Below, piece after piece: positions 33,339 to 42,373 of a stretch of DNA of 49,241 nucleotides; position 1 is the first letter of the stretch, and every line of letters begins with the position of its first letter. The stretch is from an uncultured Oscillospiraceae bacterium (lineage in GTDB: Bacteria; Bacillota; Clostridia; Oscillospirales; Oscillospiraceae). The DNA is taken from assembly GCA_934631005.1 (NCBI GenBank), contig CAKTXA010000017.1, positions 1 through 49,241 of the forward strand, written 5' to 3'. A model generated the notes under the pieces. That model did not search any database and was not told the origin of the DNA. It saw only the letters and a list, made by a program, of their open reading frames with translations. The position numbers were made by a program, and so were the translations under genes.

Positions 33339-33367
33339 ATTATATATTGTATACAATCCATTTGCAA
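33339..33367 (-). promoter_or_regulatory. Autoregulated promoter of the GntR gene
   Basis: Minus strand: -35 TTGCAA (33362-33367), 17-bp spacer, perfect -10 TATAAT (33339-33344). The operator TTGTATACAA (33347-33356) lies in the spacer, 5 bp after the -35 and 2 bp before the -10, the same geometry as the transport promoter. Confidence 0.82.
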
Positions 33368-33506
33368 GTAGTCACAACCACTCAAAATCCGTCAAATAAT
33401 TGTGCGTTTTACACAAAATCCACGTCCAACCGTCCGCTTTCGCGGCAGGCTGCGACTGCGGGCGTGAAGCAGCGTCCCTGCCCTGTGGGAGCGGAGCGCT
33501 GTGCAA
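33368..33506. other. Intergenic stretch with no recognisable gene
   Basis: I see no gene, no good ribosome site and no strong hairpin here. It separates the GntR promoter from repeat copy B. Confidence 0.5.
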
Positions 33507-33666
33507 AATCGGCGATCTTCCTTGGAAGGTCGCCGATTTACTTATTCACTGTTCACTATTCACTCTTCACTAAAAAACCGATGGGCCGATTTTGGGAAGC
33601 AATAGGTAACAGTGAATCGTGAAGAAGTAAGAGCCCCCGCCCGTTCTTGAACGGGCGGGGGCTTTT
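33507..33666. repeat. Intergenic repeat, copy B, ending in a terminator
   Basis: Same block order as copy A: hairpin on AATCGGCGATCTTCC (33507-33538), tandem TTCACTGTTCACTATTCACT, the CCGATGGGCCGATTTTGGGA core, AATAGGTAACAGTGAATCGT, then a 14-bp perfect hairpin AGCCCCCGCCCGTT (33632-33663) followed by TTTT. The two final hairpins differ in sequence but not in design, so the unit seems to be kept as structure. It sits downstream of the giant SLH gene, as copy A sits downstream of larA. Confidence 0.8.
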
Positions 33667-33682
33667 GTGCTTTGTGCGATCC

Positions 33683-36600
33683 TCACTTCATGCGCTTATA
33701 TGCGCGGTAGAGGAACGTTACGATCTGGGCTCTGGTGCAAGTTTCGTTGGGGGCGAACTGGGTTTTGCTGACGCCGTTGGTGACGTTCGCTTCGACGGCC
33801 CAGGCGACCGGTTTGGCGTAGTACGCGTCCGCGGAGACGTCCGTGAAGTCCGCCGCGCCGTCTGCGCTTTCGTCCAGCGCGCGGGCGAGGAACGTGACAG
33901 CCTGTGCGCGCGTGCAGGGCGCGTCGGGGCTGAACTTGCCGTCGCCGGTGCCGTTCGTGATGCCGTTCTCCACGGCCCAGGCGACCGCCTTGGCGTAGTA
34001 CGCGGTCGCGGGGACGTCCGCAAAGGCGCTCATCGTCTCGGGCTCGGGCGAGCCCGCGGCGCGCCACAGGAACGTGACGATCTGCGCTCTGGTGCACGCC
34101 GCGTCGGGCGCGAACAGGTTCTTGCTGACGCCACCGGTGATGCCCTGCTCCGCCGCCCACTGGACGGCATTGTAGTAGTAGTCGCCGGCAAAGACATCGT
34201 CAAACAGCGCGTCATCCTCGCGCACGAAGGAGATCGACACGCTCACGCTGCTCTTGGGCATGGTGAAGGTGTAGTCGCCGCTTCGCTCGCGCTTGAGGTC
34301 CAGCTCGTTGCCGTCCACGTCGCGCACGGTCAGGCCGCCGAGCTCGTAGCCCTTGTCGGGCGAGACGGCGATGGTGACGGTGTCACCGGGCTGGGCGTTC
34401 TTCGGCGTGAGCTCGTAGGAGCCGCCGGGCGTGCGGCCCGGGGCGCTGATGCCGAGCTTCTGCGAGGTCTGCACGGCCTCGATGGTCAGCGTGCCGGAGA
34501 CGAACGTCGGATCATAGTTGAGACTGCTCGTGCCGCCGCCGCGCCTGGCGACGATGGCATACGTCCCGGCCTTGCTGGTGTCGGGCGTCACTTCCGTGGC
34601 GGTGTTCGACGGATCGGCGTAGTACAGCACGATGCTGCCGAGCGAATCGCTGCCGTACAGGCCGGTGATGGTGTAGTCCTCACCCAGCTTGGCGCTCGTC
34701 AGATCCGGCGCGGGCTGGCCGGTCGTGATCTTCTTGTCCAGCGCCGTCACGATGGCCCTTGCGGGCGTGATCCAGAAGTCATACGTTTGGTTGCTGGTAT
34801 CGTTCTCGGTCGCAAGCTCCCACTCCGTGTTGGCCTTGTCTATCAGGCTCACGGCCGCGGTGTACGAGTTGACGTCCTTCGCCGTGTTGTCGGTGATGCT
34901 GCAATACGTTGTATTCAGCCCATCCGGCGTGTAGGTCTGTTCCTCGCCGTTGTACTGGAGTTGATTCGTGCCCTCCGTGGGAACGGCGATGCGGAGCTTG
35001 CTGACGGTGAGGGTGTAGCTTGCCGATGCGCTGGCGTAGACGTCCGTCTCCGCCGCCGTGGCGGTGATGACTGCACCGCCCGCGCCGACGATGGTGACCT
35101 CGCCAGTCTGCGCGTTGACCTTGGCAACATTCTCATCGTTGCTGGTATAGGTCACGCTGCTGCCCGTGGCTGCGCCGGTGGCTTTGATGGTGAAGTCCTC
35201 GTCGCCGTAGGTCTTAGACACGGATGTGGTGTTGTTCTCGAACTTGAAGCCCGTCTGCTCATTGCGGGCGATGAGCGTCAGCGTGACAGTCAGCTCGAAC
35301 GTCTTGTAGTTGCTGCAGGAAGCGGTGATCGTCCACGTGACGGTGTCGTCCACGTCGCCTGCGGAGAGCTGATAGCTCAGCGCGCCGGTATCCGCGCCGA
35401 TCGAATGATCAGCCAGCGCCGCGTTGCCGGTAAACGTTGTATCGTCCAGATTGTACGTCCACTTCTGTCCATAGGGCAGCAGCGTCGACCAATTCGGCGT
35501 ATACGTCTGCGGATCGCGGTTGTTGTAGCGGATGGTCAGATCGGTCACAGGGGTCAGCGCCCAGCTGTCCGCCGGTGCGATGGTGGCGGTTGCCTCAAAG
35601 GGTACCTCGTCGGTCTCCTCGCCACCCACCTTAAAGGTGTAGTTCGCAGTCACAGTTCCTCCGAACAGCACCACCTTGCCGTTGATCTTCTTATTCTCGC
35701 CAGCGTTGGCGTCTTGGAACATAGGCTGGTAAACGCTGTAGTTGCCATCGACCTCAGTGGTGTCAAAAATGAACGTATCGCCTTCCACCACTCCGATCAG
35801 TTCCACGTTCTCGATGCAGTCGTAAGCGTAGGCCGTGCGATCATACTTCTTGGACGTGGTGGTCACGTTGCCGACCGTGAGGACGCGCTTGGTGATGCTG
35901 GCTGCGTTCTCCACCGTCAGGTTCGCGGGCAGGGTGTAGTTCGTGTTTTCCGTCCGTTCGGAGGTGATGAAGGTCACCTTGCTGGCGCTATTAACATCCT
36001 TGCTGTTGTAGGCATAGGTGCCCTGCACTTCGGGCAGCTCGTCGTTCGCGTTCACCTTGGCAGCCGACCTGATCTGCACGGTGGCCGTTGTGCACGTCGT
36101 GCCGCCGTCGTAGACCTTAGTGAAGGTGCTGCTCTGGGTGAATTCCAGATCAGCCGCCGTCAGCGTCTTGGGGCTAACCGTCAGCTCATAGGTCGCCACG
36201 CCCTTGGCGTAGTCGTCCGTGGCGGACGCGGTGGCCTTGATGGTCGTGGTGCCTGCACCCTTGATGGTGACTGTGCCGTCGTTTGCCACGGTGGCAACAT
36301 TCTCATTGCTGCTGTCATAGCCCGTCACATTGCTGCCGTTGACCTGACCGGTGGCTTCGAATTTGAAGTCAGTGTTGCCATAGACCTTGGCCACCTTGCC
36401 GCCCACAACATCCTTGAACGCAAAGCCCGTCTGCGGCTGCTTATCCACGGGGTGGAAGGTCAGCGTTGCCGTAAAGTTGTTGTAGTTCGTGGTGGAGATG
36501 GTGACGGTGTAGCTCTCGTCCGCCGTGGCGGTGATGTTCGTGTTGCTGGTGTATGCCAGAGTCCCGTCATTCACCGTCACGCTCTCCATCATCGTGCCGC

Positions 36601-39600
36601 TGCCGGTCACGCTGGCGATCTTGGCACCGGCAGGCAGCTGCGTCTCCGCCGGGAAGAAGTCTGCAACCGTCAGGCTGCCGGACTGCGCCGCGCTGCGGCC
36701 CTTGACGATGTTAACGGTCTTAGGAGTCGTGGTGCCATCGTAGGTGCCCTTCTGGATGGTAAACTTCCAGTTGGGATCCGTCAGGTCAGTGACAGACTGG
36801 TAGTTGTTGTTACTCTGTACTTCTACGTCGATCTTGACAGTGTAGGTACCCACGTCGATAGGCTTTCCGTCGATCTTTACGCCGTCTTTATAATACTTCG
36901 TGGTAACGATTATACCACCGATCGTGTTGGAGGTAACCCATGCAATCTTGGCATTGCCGTCATAAGCCAGGTCTTCCGGGCCGCTGAAGAGGAAGTCGCT
37001 CGCCTGCGGGGTGGCCTTTTTGATCTCATAGGTCACGCTGGCTGTCTTGTCGCCCATGGTGATGCTGGCCATGTAGGTACCCGCATTGGTGGGCACGGCG
37101 CGGGTTTCCAGTTGCTGCAGTATCGGCTTGGTCTGCGTGTAGCTGATCGTGGGAGTCTCCGGCAGGGTCACGCCGGTGGTGGTGGGGGGCGTCACGCTCG
37201 CCGGTTTGCCCTTGCCGTCGTAGGTCGAATCGGAAGCACTCAGGACATAATAGAATGTTTGCCCGTTCAGATTGCAGCCGTCCGCATTGCAGGACACCGC
37301 AATAGTATCTGCGCCCGCCGCATACTGCCAGCTGTGCGTATGCGCACCAAGGAAGAGCTCGCTTCCCGTCTGGGTGATCGTGTAGCCCTGACCCGTCACG
37401 TCCGGGGTGAAGATGTTGGTGTAGTAGTCCAGATTTTCCGTCGCGCCGGTGGCGATTTTGATCGGGTTGCTGGCCGTGGGCGTATAGCGCGTGGTGACGC
37501 CGATCTTCGCGCCGTCCAGCGCGCCGTTGATGGCGACGGTTTTCAGGACCTTGGGGGTTCCGCTGTTATAGGCGTACAGATAAAGGTTATTATCGCTGCC
37601 GGTTTCGCCCTTTTCATACACATCGCCGTTCTTCGTGCCGTTTTTCCAGTTGCCCGTGATCTGCACGTTGCCGGAAACGTTCATCGTGGCATTTGTGGCT
37701 ACATACACACCGCCGCCGCCTTCGCCGTCGTGAGCCTCGCTGCCGAGATAGACATTGTTGCCGGTGATGCTGCCGCCGGTCATGGTGAACGTGCCGGTGT
37801 TCACGCACACGCCGCCGCCTTCGCCGTTCTTCTCGCCGTTACCAGCATTGTTGCCGGAAATGGCCGCATTCTCGCTCATGGTGAACATGTCGCCTGCGAC
37901 ATACACGCCGCCGCCGAAGAGCTTGGCCGTGTTGCCGGAAATGGTGCTGCTTCCGCTCATGGTGAAGCTGCTGCCGGTGTTCACATGCACGCCGCCGCCG
38001 CAGTTGCCACCGGCAGTATTGCCGGAGACGGACGCGTCGCCGCTCATGTTGAACGCGGTGTTTGTGCCAAGATACACGCCGCCGCCACCGCCATCGCTGG
38101 TGGTGTTGCCGGTGATCGTGCCGCCCTCCATGTTGAAGGTGGTGGTGGCGCTGCCGCTCTCGCCAAGGAGACACACACCGCCGCCGGAGTAAGCGTTGTT
38201 GTTGGAGATGGTGCCGCCCTTCATGGTGAACGTGGCGCCTATGTCAACAACCACACCGCCGCCGAAGTATTCCTTGTCTTCCGTGGAGGTTGGCTTGGTG
38301 TCGTTGTTGGTGATCTCGCCGCCGTACATTTCGAAAATACTGCCATCATTGACGTACACGCCGCGCTTCGTTCCCGTGATCTTGCCGCCATACATCTTAA
38401 ATGTACATTTTCCGCCATTCTTCTCCGTATAGGGGCGCACACCGCGCTGCACGCCCGTGATGGTACCGCCGTACATGTTGAAAGTACCACCCGTGTAACC
38501 GCTCGAGAAAGGATGCCAGATTTCCACGCCGAAGGTGAGATTGTTTTCCGTCTTGAGCGTGCCCTTGCCCTTGGCATCACAGTCGCAAAGGTTCAGTGTT
38601 TTGCCTTGATACACTGCGATGAGAGTAAGGTCATCGCTCCCCTGATCCAAAGTTGTAGAGAGCGTATTGCCGTTCAGGCAGAGGTTCACATTGCCGGAGA
38701 TCAGGATGGGGAGATCGGTCGTGATGTCCTTGGCCAGATAGTAGTTGCCCGCACGGAGGTAGTAGTAATCGGTACTCTTATAAGCGGTTTCTATCCTAGC
38801 GGGCGACCCACCGTAATACAGCTTTCCGTTCTCACTGGTCAGCGGCGTCCAGAGCAGGTCATCGGTGTGCTTCTCGTCGCCAGCGTGCGCGCAGGTCTTG
38901 CCGCAAAGGGGATGCTCGTGCAGCGTGCCGTTGACGAACACGACTTTGCCGTCCCTGATCTGCGTTGTGTAGCCTTTGTCACTTTCAAAGTACTTCAGAT
39001 CATCTTCTGTCAGCGCAGAGCCGTCGGCACTTTGGGCGACGGTTTTATAGTTACCGGCTGAGATATTCGTTTCATCGGTAGTCACGCCGATCTTGGCGGT
39101 TTCACTGAGCTTGCCGCCGACTGTGATGACGCCGTTCAGATAGACGTTGTAGTTCAAATCGCCCGCATTGCCGGTGATCGTTGCATTACCGCTGACGGTC
39201 ATGGCAGCGGCAGATTCGACATACACACCGCCGCTGTTACCGCAGATGGTGCCGCCGTACATATAGAACTTGCCGCTGCGCAGACTCATGCCCTTGTCGG
39301 TGGAGCCGCTGGATGTGTGGAAAATGACACCGCCGTTGACGGTGATAGCGTCCACATCGTCTTTGGTGGCAGATACCCACCGGCCGTTGGTGCTTTCCTT
39401 GAAATATTTCACGCCATTGCTGCCGTTGCAGTCGGTCAGCGTGAAGGTTCCGTTGACGGTAATGGCAGTAGTACCCGACGTCGTAGACACAATGCTATGC
39501 CCATTCAGGCAGAGTGCCACATTATCCGGGGCAGTCCAGCCGCCAGACGTTGTGATGTCCTTCGTCAGGAAGTAGTAGTTAGGAGCCTCGGCCGTGCCCG

Positions 39601-42022
39601 CCGTGATCTTGGACAGGTCGTCAACGCCCGTCCAGGACAGGTTGTCGGTGTGCTCCTCGCAGTCCTTGGTGCCGCAAATGGGATGCTCATGCAGGCCCTT
39701 GTAGAGGCTGACAACATGCGTGCCGCGGGTATGATACTCGTCGGGGTCGAGCTCCTTCTTGAAGCTGTAATCTCCGTTGTTGTTGTTGTCATAGGTGAAA
39801 TTGCCGTCGTAGTAGCCACGCTCCGCCCACAGGGCGAAGATAATCCTCTCGCCCGTAGCGATCGTTCCTTCGAAGGTAATGCCGATCTCGGCGTTCTCGC
39901 CCAGTCCGCCTTGGCCGATGTAGAAATGTCTGCATCTATCGGTATTACTCGATTTCACCACATAGACATTGTTGGCGCTGCCGCTCGCGTCGTGATTGTC
40001 CTTGATCTGCACATTACCGGAGACAGTCAGGCCACTTTCCGAATAATACACGCCTCCGCCCTGCGCAGCCGTGTTGCCAGTGATCGAGCCGCCGTACATG
40101 CGGAACCGCGCGTAGTCGTCCACATACACACCGCCGCCGCGGTTTGTGGCAGTATTGTCCTCGATCGTGCCGCCGTACATGTTGAAGTAGGCGTAGCTGC
40201 CGCTGATGCCCTGCGCATACACGCCGCCGCCTTGTCCGTAGCTGGTGCCGCCGGTGCTATAGGCTTCATTTTTGGTAATAGAACCGCCGTGCATATTGAA
40301 TGTACTGCCGGGGCCCAAAAGTACGCCGCCGCCGAATGTGTTTTTATTGCCGGTGATGGTGCCGCCGTACATGTTGAAAGTCTGTGTGCTCGGCACCGAC
40401 ACACCAGCGCCGGTGAACGTTTCGCCGTCAGTAGCATCTGTTCCGTGCATGATCGCGCCGCTGCCAACGCAGTCGCAAAGGGTGAGAGTCGCGCTGCTGG
40501 TGAGGCTGATGGCGTTCTTATCGGCATTCTCTATAATGCTGTGCCCATTCAGGCAGAGCTTCACATCATTCCAGCACGTCCAGCTCGCCGAAAGCTCCAC
40601 ATCGTCGGTCAGATAGTAGTAGCCGTCGCCAGTGATCTTGCTCAGATCGGAGATGGGCTTCCACTCGGTGATGGCTGCATGTGTACCCTCGTGCGTGCAA
40701 GACGCGCCGCAGACGGGGTGATTTTCGTGCGTCGTCGTCGCCTTGACCACCATGGTGAGCGTTCGGTCCGCACCGCTATAATTCAGGGTGTATTTTTTGC
40801 TGTCGCTGGTGAAGCTCTTCCTGGCCGAAGGGCTGACGCCCGTGGCAACAACCTGCTCCCCTTTCTCCGTGGTCACGCCAATTTTGGCCGTGCTGTCCAG
40901 CGTCCCGACCCTGATGATCGCGTCTTCAATAACTTCTGTGAATTTGTCGCTGCCTTGTGACAGATAGACATTGTTGTCCGCGCCTCTCGTGTACAAGCTG
41001 CCCAGATAATTGTCCGTGATCCGCGCCGTGCCGGAGACGGTGAAGATCGTCTCGGAACCGCAGCCCACATACACACCGCCGGCCTTGTAATTGGCAGCGT
41101 TGTTATAAATACTGCCGCCGGACATGGTAAAGGTGCCACCGGTCTTGTTTTGGGAGTGCTCTATTCCAATGCCCATGCCGACACTCACACCACCGCCGCC
41201 GTTTTTAGCCATGTTTCCGGTGATCTCGCCGCCGCTCATGTTGAAGGTGCCATTATTATAGACCGACACGCCGCCGCCGTAGGAATGACTGTAGTCAGAA
41301 GCATCAACACGGTTTCCGGTGATCTTGCCGCCGTACATATAAAACGTACCGCCCATGACAACCACGCCGGAACCGAAGGTGTAGTCGTAGCCGGTCTCTG
41401 TATCGCTGTTGCCGCTGATGGTGCCGCCATACATATAAAATTTGGCGTCATTCCGTCCGTCCCCATCCTTCGAGTCGTCCTTTTGGCCCACAAACACACC
41501 AGCGCCGTAGACGTTACTAGAGTGCCCGATATAGCAATCGCCGCCCTTGCAGTTGCAGAGCGTAAAGGTTGCGCCGGGCTTGACCGTGATGGTCGAGCCT
41601 TCGCTGCCTGAAATGATGCTGAAGCCGTTCAGGCAGAGGGTCAGGTTAACGCCGCTTTTCACAGTAAACCCGTTCAAATTAGTGGTCAGATAGTATGCGC
41701 CACCATCGACGACATTACTGATCCCGGGCCACGCCGTGAAGGTGACCTTATTGTCCCCCTCGTCGTGTCCCTCTTTATTGCAGGCATCCGTTTCGCCGCA
41801 AAGGAAGTGGGTATGCTCCGTACCGTTCGCACTCACCGCGCGAAGCGGTTCGGCCGGGGTGATGGTCTGCTTGGCTTCGGTCTGCTCGGTCTCGGTCGGC
41901 TCCGCAGTCGTCTCCGCAGTCGGCTCTGTGACCGTCTCCGGCTCCGCCGCCAGCGAGGCCGCGGGCAGGACGCTCACGCACAGCGCCAGGATCAGGAGCC
42001 AGCTGATCAAACGTTTTTTCAT
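33683..42022 (-). CDS. Giant SLH-anchored surface protein with beta-helix repeats (2779 aa)
   Basis: Signal peptide at residues 1-27 (SVLPAASLAAE). Residues about 80-1600 repeat a unit: H-x-H-P-(L/I/V)-C-G ... YYL-T-D, (V/N)-x-L-C-L-N-G-(H/N/F), then rungs (F-N-M-Y-G-G-T-I-T-G-N) forming right-handed beta-helices, like the GG[AI]/FxxN repeats of polymorphic membrane proteins. At least four cap-plus-helix blocks occur. Residues about 1650-2550 hold MBG/YDG and bacterial Ig-like domains, and the last 190 residues are three SLH units. ATG at 42022 is preceded by GGGAGG; the longer open frame is not supported. It likely acts as an adhesin or carbohydrate-facing surface layer protein. A neighbour of the two ABC operons, but with its own promoter. 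Confidence 0.9.
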   Translation of the reverse strand: MKKRLISWLLILALCVSVLPAASLAAEPETVTEPTAETTAEPTETEQTEAKQTITPAEPLRAVSANGTEHTHFLCGETDACNKEGHDEGDNKVTFTAWPGISNVVDGGAYYLTTNLNGFTVKSGVNLTLCLNGFSIISGSEGSTITVKPGATFTLCNCKGGDCYIGHSSNVYGAGVFVGQKDDSKDGDGRNDAKFYMYGGTISGNSDTETGYDYTFGSGVVVMGGTFYMYGGKITGNRVDASDYSHSYGGGVSVYNNGTFNMSGGEITGNMAKNGGGGVSVGMGIGIEHSQNKTGGTFTMSGGSIYNNAANYKAGGVYVGCGSETIFTVSGTARITDNYLGSLYTRGADNNVYLSQGSDKFTEVIEDAIIRVGTLDSTAKIGVTTEKGEQVVATGVSPSARKSFTSDSKKYTLNYSGADRTLTMVVKATTTHENHPVCGASCTHEGTHAAITEWKPISDLSKITGDGYYYLTDDVELSASWTCWNDVKLCLNGHSIIENADKNAISLTSSATLTLCDCVGSGAIMHGTDATDGETFTGAGVSVPSTQTFNMYGGTITGNKNTFGGGVLLGPGSTFNMHGGSITKNEAYSTGGTSYGQGGGVYAQGISGSYAYFNMYGGTIEDNTATNRGGGVYVDDYARFRMYGGSITGNTAAQGGGVYYSESGLTVSGNVQIKDNHDASGSANNVYVVKSSNTDRCRHFYIGQGGLGENAEIGITFEGTIATGERIIFALWAERGYYDGNFTYDNNNNGDYSFKKELDPDEYHTRGTHVVSLYKGLHEHPICGTKDCEEHTDNLSWTGVDDLSKITAGTAEAPNYYFLTKDITTSGGWTAPDNVALCLNGHSIVSTTSGTTAITVNGTFTLTDCNGSNGVKYFKESTNGRWVSATKDDVDAITVNGGVIFHTSSGSTDKGMSLRSGKFYMYGGTICGNSGGVYVESAAAMTVSGNATITGNAGDLNYNVYLNGVITVGGKLSETAKIGVTTDETNISAGNYKTVAQSADGSALTEDDLKYFESDKGYTTQIRDGKVVFVNGTLHEHPLCGKTCAHAGDEKHTDDLLWTPLTSENGKLYYGGSPARIETAYKSTDYYYLRAGNYYLAKDITTDLPILISGNVNLCLNGNTLSTTLDQGSDDLTLIAVYQGKTLNLCDCDAKGKGTLKTENNLTFGVEIWHPFSSGYTGGTFNMYGGTITGVQRGVRPYTEKNGGKCTFKMYGGKITGTKRGVYVNDGSIFEMYGGEITNNDTKPTSTEDKEYFGGGVVVDIGATFTMKGGTISNNNAYSGGGVCLLGESGSATTTFNMEGGTITGNTTSDGGGGGVYLGTNTAFNMSGDASVSGNTAGGNCGGGVHVNTGSSFTMSGSSTISGNTAKLFGGGVYVAGDMFTMSENAAISGNNAGNGEKNGEGGGVCVNTGTFTMTGGSITGNNVYLGSEAHDGEGGGGVYVATNATMNVSGNVQITGNWKNGTKNGDVYEKGETGSDNNLYLYAYNSGTPKVLKTVAINGALDGAKIGVTTRYTPTASNPIKIATGATENLDYYTNIFTPDVTGQGYTITQTGSELFLGAHTHSWQYAAGADTIAVSCNADGCNLNGQTFYYVLSASDSTYDGKGKPASVTPPTTTGVTLPETPTISYTQTKPILQQLETRAVPTNAGTYMASITMGDKTASVTYEIKKATPQASDFLFSGPEDLAYDGNAKIAWVTSNTIGGIIVTTKYYKDGVKIDGKPIDVGTYTVKIDVEVQSNNNYQSVTDLTDPNWKFTIQKGTYDGTTTPKTVNIVKGRSAAQSGSLTVADFFPAETQLPAGAKIASVTGSGTMMESVTVNDGTLAYTSNTNITATADESYTVTISTTNYNNFTATLTFHPVDKQPQTGFAFKDVVGGKVAKVYGNTDFKFEATGQVNGSNVTGYDSSNENVATVANDGTVTIKGAGTTTIKATASATDDYAKGVATYELTVSPKTLTAADLEFTQSSTFTKVYDGGTTCTTATVQIRSAAKVNANDELPEVQGTYAYNSKDVNSASKVTFITSERTENTNYTLPANLTVENAASITKRVLTVGNVTTTSKKYDRTAYAYDCIENVELIGVVEGDTFIFDTTEVDGNYSVYQPMFQDANAGENKKINGKVVLFGGTVTANYTFKVGGEETDEVPFEATATIAPADSWALTPVTDLTIRYNNRDPQTYTPNWSTLLPYGQKWTYNLDDTTFTGNAALADHSIGADTGALSYQLSAGDVDDTVTWTITASCSNYKTFELTVTLTLIARNEQTGFKFENNTTSVSKTYGDEDFTIKATGAATGSSVTYTSNDENVAKVNAQTGEVTIVGAGGAVITATAAETDVYASASASYTLTVSKLRIAVPTEGTNQLQYNGEEQTYTPDGLNTTYCSITDNTAKDVNSYTAAVSLIDKANTEWELATENDTSNQTYDFWITPARAIVTALDKKITTGQPAPDLTSAKLGEDYTITGLYGSDSLGSIVLYYADPSNTATEVTPDTSKAGTYAIVARRGGGTSSLNYDPTFVSGTLTIEAVQTSQKLGISAPGRTPGGSYELTPKNAQPGDTVTIAVSPDKGYELGGLTVRDVDGNELDLKRERSGDYTFTMPKSSVSVSISFVREDDALFDDVFAGDYYYNAVQWAAEQGITGGVSKNLFAPDAACTRAQIVTFLWRAAGSPEPETMSAFADVPATAYYAKAVAWAVENGITNGTGDGKFSPDAPCTRAQAVTFLARALDESADGAADFTDVSADAYYAKPVAWAVEANVTNGVSKTQFAPNETCTRAQIVTFLYRAYKRMK

Positions 42023-42078
42023 ATTCCTATCCTCCCAGATCGTTCTCCCCGCGCCGCGGGTCTGCGGCAGAGGGGGAT

Positions 42079-42119
42079 CCTGCAGGGCTGGCCCTGCAGG
42101 CCGGGGGCGCGCGCCCCCG
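42079..42119. other. Two strong adjacent hairpins in the leader of the giant SLH gene
   Basis: CCTGCAGGGC-TG-GCCCTGCAGG (42079-42100) is a 10-bp stem and CGGGGGCGCGCGCCCCCG (42102-42119) an 18-bp perfect palindrome. Both lie in the predicted untranslated leader. They have no T run, so they may stabilise the mRNA or hold a regulatory structure. Confidence 0.7.
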
Positions 42120-42253
42120 ATGGTCATTATGTATTCCCGTGTATCATAGCACACGTCGCGCCCCTTTGGGTCACCACCGGCACGAAATGCACATTTTTCG
42201 GCCTGAAATGCAAAACTTCACCCAAAAAGTTCCACACGCAGCCCTTCGCCTAA

Positions 42254-42282
42254 ATTATACAGCCCCACCCCGCCCGACGCAA
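42254..42282 (-). promoter_or_regulatory. Promoter of the giant SLH gene
   Basis: Minus strand: -35 TTGCGT (42277-42282), 17-bp spacer, extended -10 TGTATAAT (TATAAT at 42254-42259). It predicts a leader of about 225 nt. A second extended -10 (TGCTATGAT) closer to the gene is a weaker alternative. Confidence 0.65.
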
Positions 42283-42332
42283 GTGCCAGGCCGAGAATTT
42301 GGAGGATATTACAAAAGGGGTATATGAGAAAA

Positions 42333-42366
42333 GCCCCAAAGCCTGTCGGCTTCAGGGCTTTTGGGG
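42333..42366 (-). terminator. Terminator of the second ABC operon
   Basis: CCCC-AAAAGCC/GGCTTTGGGG stem with one bulge, followed by CTTTTCTC on the minus strand, 8 nt after the stop of the ADP-ribosylglycohydrolase gene. Confidence 0.75.
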
Positions 42367-42373
42367 TCTGCGT

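Noticed and set aside
33647..39061. An 1804-codon open frame antisense to the giant SLH gene
   Set aside because: Base bias of the repeats in the real gene keeps the opposite frame open. The product is Arg/Gly/Val-rich with no domain, and the minus-strand frame has signal peptide, repeats and SLH units.
37600..41600. CRISPR-like array of regular short repeats
   Set aside because: The repeats are in-frame coding repeats (MYGG-I-GN) of the SLH protein, with variable spacing and diverged copies.
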